In this document: positions 1 through 5,841 of the stretch, piece by piece
How the letters are laid out: every line of letters starts with the position of its first letter
Numbering within the stretch: position 1 is the first letter of the stretch
Assembly: GCA_051277005.1 (NCBI GenBank)
Contig: JBNMPS010000153.1
Span: 1 to 6,302, forward strand
Length of the DNA: 6,302 nucleotides
Source: Dasania sp051277005
Lineage (GTDB): Bacteria; Pseudomonadota; Gammaproteobacteria; Pseudomonadales; Dasaniaceae
Direction of reading: 5' to 3'
The notes under the pieces: model-generated
What the model saw: only the letters and a program-made list of their open reading frames with translations
What the model was told of the DNA's origin: nothing
Databases searched by the model: none
Translations under genes and position numbers: made by a program

Positions 1-2109
1 CGTTTTTTCAATAACCACTTGTTGCTGCTTGGGCGTTTTAAAGCGCGACAGCACTTCAATATTAACGGGCCAGTCAGCAAAACGATCTTGAAATGATTGA
101 TAGTGTTGCTGTGCGAGTAGCGTTGTCGGCACAAGTACAACGACTTGCTTGTTATTGTGTGCGGCAACAAAAGCAGCGCGCATAGCGACCTCAGTTTTAC
201 CAAAGCCTACATCGCCGCAGACTAATCGATCGGTGGCTGTATCGGCTCGCATATCAGCGACAACAGCTTCAATAGCTTGCTGTTGATCGGGGGTTTCTTC
301 AAAGGGGAAGGCTGCCGAAAATTGTTGATAATCTTGTTCGGGGATATTGAATGACTGTCCTGGCCTGGCGGCGCGTCGGGCATAAATATTTAATAGCTCG
401 GCAGCAACATCACGGATTTTCTCGGCAGCTTTACGTTTAGCTTTTGACCAAGAGTCACTACCTAAACGGTGTAAAGGGGCATTGTCTTGATCGGCGCCCG
501 AGTAGCGGCTAATTAAATCTAGCGAAGAAACGGGCACGTAGAGTTTTGCACCGTCAGCGTATTCTAAGGTGATGAACTCTTCATTGATTCCCCCTGCGTC
601 GATACTTTGCAAACCGTGGTAGCGGCCGACACCATGATCTAAGTGAACCACCGGCGCGCCGATAGTTAATTCACTCAGGTTTTTGACGATGTTCTCGCCG
701 CTGTCTGTTGCCTTACGGCGACGGCGGCTTTGCATAACTTGTTGGCCAAACAACTGTGATTCTGCAACTACATAAATGTGTTGTTCGGCTAAAAATAATC
801 CGGAATCGATATTGCCTATGGTAATAGCTAGCGGGTGGTCGCTGGCCATAAACTCATGCCAGCTGCCGACGAGTTTGGGTTGGATTTTATTACGGCCTAA
901 CAATTCAATTAACGTTTCTCTGCGGCCAGCACTCTCTGCACATAATAATAAACGGCTGCCGGTTTTATCGGTTAATTGTTTAAGAGCGGCTAAAGGTTGT
1001 TCCGATTTATTATCAATGGTTAAAAAAGGTGGCGGGTTAGAGGCAAAGTTATTGCTGCCGGGTTTTTCTGCAAGGCCATCTTTAAAGAGCACAATGCGCA
1101 AATGCTGCTTGAAACCGGCAAATAATTCGACGGTAGGAATAAATACACGTTGTGGATTAAGCAAAGGGCGCTGAGGGTCAATATTTAAATCGTCATAGCG
1201 GGTATGTAAATCTCGCCAGAACTGCTCAGCGGCGCGATCTAAACCTTCAAAACTAAAGAGCAGGGCATCTTGGGGTAAATAGTCGAGCAAAGTACTGCAT
1301 TGATCAAAGAACAACGGCAGGTAATATTCTATCCCGGCGGGCGCAATGCCTTGGCTCACATCTTGATAAATCGGGCAGCGGCTATGGTCAACGTCAAAGG
1401 TCTGATGCCACTGGTTTCTAAATTTGGCGATACCGGCTTTATCAAGCGGGAATTCCTTGCCCGGTAATAAGCTGATTTCTTTAACCTGCTTAACGGTACG
1501 CTGGCTTTCTGGATCAAAGGTGCGCAGGGTATCTATTTCATCGCCCATTAAATCAATGCGATAGGGCAGTTTGCTACCCATGGGGTAGATATCCATGATG
1601 GCGCCACGTAGCGCAAATTCACCGTGTTCGTAAACCGTATCCACGCATCGATAACCGCTGGCCTCAAATTTGATTCGCATGACATCAATATCGAAGGTGT
1701 CGCCAATTTTTATTTGCAGAGTATGGGCATCGATATAGCTCTGCGGTAATAGGCGATGCATTAGGGTGCTAATAGGGATGATCAGCAGCCCTTTGTGCAT
1801 GTTTTTGAGGCGATGAAGGGTGGTTAAACGCTCAGAGATAATATCTTCATGCGGTGAGAAACTGTCGTAGGGCAGTGTTTCCCAGTCAGGTAGGTGGAGT
1901 ACTTCTAGGTCGTGGCTATAAAACCGTAATTCCTGCTCTAGCTGTATCGCGCTGGCGGTGTCGTTGGTGATCAGCACACTTAAATTTTCAGCTTGTTGGG
2001 CCGCATTAACCACCGCAAGGCTTGAAGCGCTGCCGGCCAAATTTCCCCAGCGCAGCCTGTCACCGTGTTTATGGCTGATGGTGGGTGTGAAAATACAGTG
2101 ATCTGACAT
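1..2109 (-). CDS. mfd: Transcription-repair coupling factor Mfd, N-terminal 703 residues (3' end outside window)
   Basis: Mfd is a cytoplasmic DNA translocase that binds RNA polymerase stalled at DNA damage, pushes it off and recruits UvrA for nucleotide excision repair. The minus-strand frame is open from the ATG at 2109 to the window edge; I checked every codon and found no stop. An in-frame TAA at 2131-2133 limits the N-terminus, and the protein begins MSDHCIFTPT. The UvrB-like module covers roughly residues 1-340 and includes HGEFALRGAIMDIYPMG, whose Arg168 should correspond to the UvrA-contacting arginine of E. coli Mfd. The RNA polymerase-interacting domain begins near residue 480 with PVVHLDHGVGRYHG. 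The first helicase domain follows, with Walker A GDVGFGKT (Lys638; bases 193-216) and the PTTLLAQQHY motif near residue 661. The family is about 1,150 aa, so Walker B, the second translocase domain and the autoinhibitory C-terminal domain lie outside. The gene diverges from the GAPDH gene. No frameshift or unusual residue was seen. Confidence 0.97.
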   Translation of the reverse strand, partial: MSDHCIFTPTISHKHGDRLRWGNLAGSASSLAVVNAAQQAENLSVLITNDTASAIQLEQELRFYSHDLEVLHLPDWETLPYDSFSPHEDIISERLTTLHRLKNMHKGLLIIPISTLMHRLLPQSYIDAHTLQIKIGDTFDIDVMRIKFEASGYRCVDTVYEHGEFALRGAIMDIYPMGSKLPYRIDLMGDEIDTLRTFDPESQRTVKQVKEISLLPGKEFPLDKAGIAKFRNQWHQTFDVDHSRCPIYQDVSQGIAPAGIEYYLPLFFDQCSTLLDYLPQDALLFSFEGLDRAAEQFWRDLHTRYDDLNIDPQRPLLNPQRVFIPTVELFAGFKQHLRIVLFKDGLAEKPGSNNFASNPPPFLTIDNKSEQPLAALKQLTDKTGSRLLLCAESAGRRETLIELLGRNKIQPKLVGSWHEFMASDHPLAITIGNIDSGLFLAEQHIYVVAESQLFGQQVMQSRRRRKATDSGENIVKNLSELTIGAPVVHLDHGVGRYHGLQSIDAGGINEEFITLEYADGAKLYVPVSSLDLISRYSGADQDNAPLHRLGSDSWSKAKRKAAEKIRDVAAELLNIYARRAARPGQSFNIPEQDYQQFSAAFPFEETPDQQQAIEAVVADMRADTATDRLVCGDVGFGKTEVAMRAAFVAAHNNKQVVVLVPTTLLAQQHYQSFQDRFADWPVNIEVLSRFKTPKQQQVVIEKT

Positions 2110-2143
2110 GGACGAAACGCTGCCTGCTGATTAAAAGTGGGCT

Positions 2144-2172
2144 ATTGTAGCGGCACAGTGACTAATTTTCAT
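2144..2172 (-). promoter_or_regulatory. Weak candidate mfd promoter
   Basis: On the minus strand a TACAAT box (plus-strand 2144-2149) matches the sigma70 -10 consensus at five of six positions and would place transcription start near 2137, about 28 nt before the mfd ATG. At 17 bp upstream the -35 position reads ATGAAA (plus-strand 2167-2172), a poor match. A second AT-rich box, TATAGA at plus-strand 2193-2198, is an alternative. The promoter assignment is inference from spacing only. Confidence 0.3.
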
Positions 2173-2240
2173 TGATGAATTGACCCGTATTTTCTATAAA
2201 ATGCCCTAGAAATTATTAATTCACCAAAGAAATGACGAAT

Positions 2241-2264
2241 AAGTGATTAATTAGCACTTAATCA
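2241..2264. repeat. Overlapping inverted repeats upstream of the gap promoter
   Basis: Two inverted repeats overlap here. AAGTG (2241-2245) and CACTT (2255-2259) flank an AT-rich core, giving the 19-bp pseudo-palindrome AAGTGATTAATTAGCACTT. TGATTAA (2244-2250) and TTAATCA (2258-2264) form a second pair of 7-bp arms. The pair ends two bases before the proposed -35 box of the GAPDH gene, a position suited to a regulator operator. The pattern loosely recalls the AT-rich palindromes of HexR-type sugar regulators but does not match that consensus well, so no regulator is assigned. Confidence 0.4.
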
Positions 2265-2265
2265 G

Positions 2266-2294
2266 TTGAACTTGAAGGAGTGAATAAAGATAAT
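2266..2294 (+). promoter_or_regulatory. Candidate sigma70 promoter of the GAPDH gene
   Basis: TTGAAC (2266-2271) matches four of six -35 consensus bases and GATAAT (2289-2294) matches five of six -10 bases, with an exact 17-bp spacer. Transcription would start near 2301, leaving a leader of about 34 nt before the GTG start codon. The spacing and position are good, but activity is inferred from sequence alone. Confidence 0.55.
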
Positions 2295-2298
2295 ACGC

Positions 2299-2312
2299 GC
2301 TCATTTATGAGC
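2299..2312. repeat. Perfect 6-bp inverted repeat at the predicted gap transcription start
   Basis: GCTCATTTATGAGC consists of perfect 6-bp arms (GCTCAT and ATGAGC) around TT. It sits just after the proposed -10 box and spans the predicted transcription start. It could be an operator or a small hairpin at the 5' end of the leader RNA. No T-run follows it, so it is not an intrinsic terminator. Confidence 0.45.
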
Positions 2313-2320
2313 CCTCTTCG

Positions 2321-2337
2321 AAAGGTATTAGGCAGTG
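2321..2337 (+). promoter_or_regulatory. Ribosome binding site and GTG start of the GAPDH gene
   Basis: AAAGG (2321-2325) lies 9 nt before the GTG at 2335-2337. An in-frame TAG at 2329-2331 prevents any start further upstream. There is no ATG in this frame until residue 28 (MIP), so the GTG is the best-supported start. Confidence 0.7.
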
Positions 2338-3798
2338 ACAGCTAACGACACAAATCGTGAAAGACCCGATGATTACTTTGCAGATTGGAAACAACGTGAG
2401 GCATTAGCCGAGGCGATGATTCCTCTGGTAGGTAAGCTTTACCGTAAAAGTAGTGTTAAAACGTATATTTACGGCCTAAACCTGGTTAACCAATCCGTGC
2501 TTGAGATCATGCAAGCCCATCGAGTGGTTAGACAAATAGAAGAGAACGAACTGTCTGAGTTTGAAACCTTCCCGGTGATTAAGGCACTCGCTGAGCTAGA
2601 TTTGAGCATTGCTCATATAGATGCAGGCCGTATTGCGGTGCTGTATGAAGAAGGCCCTAAGCATGAGGGTGTGAGCGTAGAAGACTTTGTTCGCTCACAA
2701 GTACAGGAATTAATCGATAACCCAGCACCGGCTGCAGAGCCTCGCGATGTTATTTTATACGGCTTTGGCCGTATTGGTCGTTTGATGGCGCGCCTGTTGA
2801 TTGAAAAGGCGGGTGGTGGTGAAAATTTGCGTTTACGCGCCATTGTTGTTCGCCAAGGTGGCGCTGAAAATGATTTAGTGAAGCGTGCTAGCTTGTTGCG
2901 TCGTGATTCAGTTCACGGCCCCTTCAAAGGCACTATCCGTGTTGATGAAGAGCGTAGCTCGTTTATTGCCAACGGTAACGAAATCAAAGTGATTTATGCC
3001 GGCAGCCCTGAAGAAATAGACTACACCCAATACGGTATCAACAACGCTATTGTTATTGATAACACCGGTATATTTAAAGGCAAGGAGGCGCTTTCTCGCC
3101 ACCTACGTCCAGGTGCGAGTAAAGTCTTATTAACCGCACCTGATGGTGATGTTAAAAATATTGTTTATGGCATTAACAATGACATCATTGAAGAGACGGA
3201 TGACATTATTTGTGCGGCAAGCTGCACCACCAATGCTATTGCTCCTCCGCTTAAGGCGATGAACGACAAGTTCGGTATTGTGTCGGGTCATGTTGAAACG
3301 ATTCATGCCTACACCAACGACCAAAACCTAATCGATAATTATCACAAAGCTGATCGACGCGGTCGTAGTGCACCCTTAAACATGGTAATTACCTCTACCG
3401 GTGCGGCTAAAGCCGTCGCTAAAGTGTTGCCGATTATGCAGGGCAAGTTAACCGGTAATGCGATTCGTGTACCAACGCCTAACGTATCAATGGCTATCTT
3501 AAAGCTAACCTTAGCTAAAGAGACTAACGTTGAAGAAGTGAATGATTATATGCGTTATATCGCATTGCATTCGCCACTTCGCAAGCAAGTTGATTACTCT
3601 AACTCTCCTGAGGTGGTATCGAGTGATTTAGTCGGTTCACGTCACGCTTGTATTTTTGATAGTGAAGCAACCATTGTTAATGGCAACCAAGCGATTATGT
3701 ACTGTTGGTACGATAATGAGTTTGGTTACAGCTGCCAGGTGCACCGTGTGCTTGAGCAATTGGCTGGCGTTGATTACCGCGTGTATCCCAAAGCTTAA
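2335..3798 (+). CDS. gap: Long-form type I glyceraldehyde-3-phosphate dehydrogenase (487 aa)
   Basis: The enzyme interconverts glyceraldehyde 3-phosphate and 1,3-bisphosphoglycerate in cytoplasmic glycolysis or gluconeogenesis. The catalytic domain starts near residue 138 with the dinucleotide-binding motif GFGRIG (143-148). It continues with SCTTN carrying nucleophile Cys297, the base His324 in IHAYT, the STGAAKA loop, GKLTGNAIRVPTPN with phosphate-binding Arg378, and WYDNEFGY near the C-terminus, all expected of an active GAPDH. Two features are unusual. About 137 residues precede the domain, mostly helical-looking and charged, whereas ordinary GapA is about 330 aa. The aspartate after the second beta strand that favours NAD (AINDL in E. 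coli GapA) is replaced by valine (AIVVRQ, near Val172), which suggests NADP or dual use. From memory, Pseudomonas carries a similar long GAPDH next to mfd, linked to gluconeogenesis. The gene is probably monocistronic, between its own promoter and a strong terminator. The family assignment is secure; direction and cofactor are inferred. Confidence 0.95.
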   Translation: MTANDTNRERPDDYFADWKQREALAEAMIPLVGKLYRKSSVKTYIYGLNLVNQSVLEIMQAHRVVRQIEENELSEFETFPVIKALAELDLSIAHIDAGRIAVLYEEGPKHEGVSVEDFVRSQVQELIDNPAPAAEPRDVILYGFGRIGRLMARLLIEKAGGGENLRLRAIVVRQGGAENDLVKRASLLRRDSVHGPFKGTIRVDEERSSFIANGNEIKVIYAGSPEEIDYTQYGINNAIVIDNTGIFKGKEALSRHLRPGASKVLLTAPDGDVKNIVYGINNDIIEETDDIICAASCTTNAIAPPLKAMNDKFGIVSGHVETIHAYTNDQNLIDNYHKADRRGRSAPLNMVITSTGAAKAVAKVLPIMQGKLTGNAIRVPTPNVSMAILKLTLAKETNVEEVNDYMRYIALHSPLRKQVDYSNSPEVVSSDLVGSRHACIFDSEATIVNGNQAIMYCWYDNEFGYSCQVHRVLEQLAGVDYRVYPKA

Positions 3799-3838
3799 AA
3801 CCTCACTGACTGCGTTCCCGTCTTGGCGGGAATTACTG

Positions 3839-3876
3839 CCACAAAAAAGCCCCGTTAAAACGGGGCTTTTTTGTGG
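3839..3876. terminator. Bidirectional intrinsic terminator between gap and etfD
   Basis: A 16-bp perfect stem pairs 3839-3854 with 3861-3876 around a TTAAAA loop. Its core is GCCCCG/CGGGGC, flanked by six A residues on the left and six T residues on the right, so a GC-rich hairpin followed by a U-run forms in either direction. It lies 50 nt after the gap stop codon and 36 nt after the ETF-QO stop codon, and so serves both convergent genes. Confidence 0.93.
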
Positions 3877-3902
3877 GTGCCGTACTATAGGGTACTGACG
3901 AA

Positions 3903-5558
3903 TTACATATTGGGATAGTTTGGGCCGCCAGTGCCTTCAGGTGTTACCCATACAATATTTTGGCTTGGGTCTTTAATATCACAGGTTTTACAGTGTACGC
4001 AGTTCTGGGCATTAATTTGAAACCGCTTGTCGCCGTTATCCTCTTCCACAATTTCATAGACCCCAGCAGGGCAGTAACGCTGCGCCGGTTCATCATACAG
4101 CGGTAAGTTATGGCTTAAAGGAATGCTGTCATCTTTCAGTTTTAGATGACAGGGTTGATCCTCTTCATGGTTGGTGTTTGATATAAAGACCGACGTTAGG
4201 CGATCAAAGCTGATGACGCCATCAGGTTTGGCGTATTCAATTTTTTTGCTGTCAGCTGCAAGTGTCAGCTGAGCATGGTCGGCAACCGGATCTTTTAATG
4301 TCCAAGGTAAGTTACCATTGAACAGATTAATATCAATAAAGGCATAAGCTGACCCTATTAAGTTACCCCATTTATGCTGCGCGGGGCCAAAATTACGCTG
4401 AGCGTTGAGTTCTTTATATAACCAAGATTTTTCAAAGTTCGCGGTATATTCAGTCAGTTCTTCACCCGCTTTGCTTTCTGTGGTGATAGCCGCATGAACC
4501 GTTTCGGCTGCCAGCATGCCTGATTTCATGGCGGTATGACTGCCCTTAATCTTAGCAAAGTTTAAGGTGCCAGCATCACAGCCTATTAACAAACCGCCGG
4601 GGAATGTCATTTTAGGTAATGATTGCAAGCCGCCTTTGGCAATGGCTCTTGCACCATAACTAATACGCTCGCCACCCTCTAATACCGCTTTAACGGCCGG
4701 GTGTTGCTTAAAACGTTGAAATTCGTCAAAGGGGCTTAGGTGTGGGTTGCTATACCCTAGGTCGGTAATCAAACCCATAGAAATTTGATTATCTTCAATA
4801 TGGTATAGAAAACCGCCACCAAACGCGCCATTTTCAGCGAGTGGCCAGCCGGTAGAATGGAATACCTTACCTTGCTCATGTTTATCGTCAGCGATTTTCC
4901 AGATCTCTTTGATGCCAATGCCGTAATGTTGAGGATCTTTGTTTGCGCTGAGTTCAAATTGCTCAATGATCTGTTTGCCAAGATGGCCACGACAACCCTC
5001 AGAGAATAAAGTGTATTTGGCGTGTAGCTCCATACCGGGTTCGTGGCTGCCTTTCTGGCTGCCATCAGCGGCAATGCCCATGTCTCCCGTGGCGATACCC
5101 CTAACGCGGCCATCTTCGTGATAAAGCACTTCTGCAGCGGCAAAACCTGGGTAAATTTCAGCACCCAGCTCCTCCGCTTGCTCAGCCAGCCAGCGGCAAA
5201 GGTTGCCAAGGCTAATAATGTAGTTGCCATCATTGTGCATGGTTTTAGGCACTGCCCAGCCTGGCACATTGATCCCTCTTTGAGGGCTGATCATATAACA
5301 GATTTCGTCGTGAGTGACTTTGGTGTGGAGGGGGGCGCCTTTTTTTCTCCAGTTTGGGAAAAGCTCATTTAAAGCGGTAGGCTCAAATACGGCCCCTGAC
5401 AGAATATGTGCGCCAACCTCAGAGCCTTTCTCAACCACGCAGACACTAATGTCATTGCCTGTTTCTGCACTGAGCTGGCGAATTCTACATGCTGCTGATA
5501 AACCCGCAGGTCCTGCTCCGACGATGACAACGTCGAACTCCATTGATTCTCTTTCCAC
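3903..5558 (-). CDS. etfD: Electron transfer flavoprotein-ubiquinone oxidoreductase (ETF-QO, 551 aa)
   Basis: ETF-QO takes electrons from reduced ETF, through FAD and a [4Fe-4S] cluster, and reduces ubiquinone at the inner face of the cytoplasmic membrane, linking acyl-CoA and amino-acid dehydrogenation to respiration. The N-terminal FAD motif is GAGPAG (residues 14-19), with Glu43 ending the second strand to bind the ribose. A later FAD-contacting segment, LLIGCDAGTLNFAKIKG, is present. The C-terminal cluster ligands are Cys496 (YCPAGVYE), Cys520, Cys523 and Cys526 (NCVHCKTC). The protein ends GGPNYPNM and has the full length of bacterial homologues. No long hydrophobic transmembrane span was noticed, consistent with monotopic attachment. 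I prefer the GTG at 5558: GAGGG lies 6 nt upstream, an in-frame TGA (5568-5570) blocks longer forms, and I recall Pseudomonas homologues beginning MERE-x-MEFD. The ATG at 5543, preceded by GGAAAGAG, is an alternative that would remove five residues. The gene diverges from etfB, which encodes part of its electron donor. Confidence 0.97.
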   Translation of the reverse strand: MERESMEFDVVIVGAGPAGLSAACRIRQLSAETGNDISVCVVEKGSEVGAHILSGAVFEPTALNELFPNWRKKGAPLHTKVTHDEICYMISPQRGINVPGWAVPKTMHNDGNYIISLGNLCRWLAEQAEELGAEIYPGFAAAEVLYHEDGRVRGIATGDMGIAADGSQKGSHEPGMELHAKYTLFSEGCRGHLGKQIIEQFELSANKDPQHYGIGIKEIWKIADDKHEQGKVFHSTGWPLAENGAFGGGFLYHIEDNQISMGLITDLGYSNPHLSPFDEFQRFKQHPAVKAVLEGGERISYGARAIAKGGLQSLPKMTFPGGLLIGCDAGTLNFAKIKGSHTAMKSGMLAAETVHAAITTESKAGEELTEYTANFEKSWLYKELNAQRNFGPAQHKWGNLIGSAYAFIDINLFNGNLPWTLKDPVADHAQLTLAADSKKIEYAKPDGVISFDRLTSVFISNTNHEEDQPCHLKLKDDSIPLSHNLPLYDEPAQRYCPAGVYEIVEEDNGDKRFQINAQNCVHCKTCDIKDPSQNIVWVTPEGTGGPNYPNM

Positions 5559-5569
5559 AAAAAACCCTC
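5556..5569 (-). promoter_or_regulatory. Ribosome binding site and GTG start of ETF-QO
   Basis: On the minus strand GAGGG (plus-strand 5565-5569) precedes the GTG codon (5556-5558) by a TTTTTT spacer. A second purine-rich stretch, GGAAAGAG (plus-strand 5549-5556), sits 5 nt before the internal ATG at 5541-5543, so both starts are plausible and may both be used. Confidence 0.55.
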
Positions 5570-5606
5570 ATTGCTATAAATGTAAAGCGGTAATAAAGCA
5601 CGTTCT

Positions 5607-5621
5607 GTAACGACTGGTTTG
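5607..5621 (-). promoter_or_regulatory. Possible PsrA-like operator at the etfD start site
   Basis: The minus strand reads CAAACCAGTCGTTAC, an imperfect palindrome resembling the CAAAC-spacer-GTTTG sites of PsrA, the long-chain fatty-acid-responsive TetR-family repressor of Pseudomonas. It differs in one arm base and has a spacer of 5 rather than the usual 4 or so. It follows the -10 box by one base or less and covers the predicted transcription start, where a repressor would block. As I recall, etf genes belong to the PsrA regulon in pseudomonads. This is a candidate only. Confidence 0.25.
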
Positions 5622-5651
5622 ATTATAGTGCCCACTCTTGTGCAAAGCCAA
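5622..5651 (-). promoter_or_regulatory. Candidate sigma70 promoter of etfD
   Basis: The minus strand has a perfect TATAAT -10 box (plus-strand 5622-5627). TTGGCT (plus-strand 5646-5651) matches four of six -35 bases with an 18-bp spacer. Transcription would start near 5615, giving a leader of about 57 nt before the GTG start. Confidence 0.6.
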
Positions 5652-5730
5652 GATACAAAGGCGTGTTAGGGTAAAAGTTCTACCACATGGGTTAAAAATG
5701 TTAAGCCGAGTGGGTGGATTAGCCTATTGA

Positions 5731-5750
5731 CCCCCCCCTATGTGAAGGGG
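5731..5750. repeat. Run of eight C followed by a short hairpin
   Basis: Positions 5731-5738 are eight consecutive C residues, the longest GC homopolymer noticed in the window. Their end pairs with downstream bases: CCCCT (5735-5739) and AGGGG (5746-5750) form a 5-bp stem with a 6-nt loop. The tract lies between the two divergent promoters. It has no downstream T-run and is not a terminator. Confidence 0.6.
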
Positions 5751-5800
5751 CACTATGTTTTGTCATCACATTAGAGATATAGCGAGTTATGATCTATCTT

Positions 5801-5809
5801 TGCTATAGT
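5801..5809 (+). promoter_or_regulatory. Candidate extended -10 promoter of etfB
   Basis: TGCTATAGT matches the extended -10 pattern TGnTATAAT with one mismatch. Transcription would start near 5816, about 26 nt before the etfB ATG. The expected -35 position (around 5781-5786, AGCGAG) is poor, as is common for extended -10 promoters and for activator-dependent ones. TATAGC at 5778-5783 and GCTATA at 5802-5807 form inverted 6-bp arms, which may be chance or a protein-binding site overlapping the promoter. Confidence 0.5.
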
Positions 5810-5841
5810 TTTGTAATCCATAATAAATAGACGGTGTAACT

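Noticed and set aside
776..1174. Plus-strand 132-codon open frame inside mfd
   Set aside because: It lies antisense to the well-conserved Mfd reading frame, has no recognisable protein features and no convincing ribosome binding site. It is a shadow frame.
2274..2345. GAAGGAG and short frames (GTG at 2280, ATG at 2307) running into the gap start, possibly a leader peptide
   Set aside because: The GTG overlaps the Shine-Dalgarno itself, leaving no spacer, and the ATG has none at a usable distance. The GAAGGAG also falls within the predicted promoter spacer, so it would not be transcribed from that promoter.
5630..5651. TTGGC and TTGCA on the minus strand as a sigma54 promoter
   Set aside because: The GG and GC elements are about 5 bp apart rather than the required 10, and a better sigma70 promoter covers the same place.
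5631..5714. Inverted repeat CCCACTC (5631-5637) and GAGTGGG (5708-5714)
   Set aside because: Seven-base arms about 70 bases apart are expected by chance in a region of this size, and nothing else supports a structure.
5741..5770. TGTGA (5741-5745) and TCACA (5766-5770) as a CRP site
   Set aside because: The half-sites are 20 bp apart instead of the 6 bp needed for a CRP dimer.
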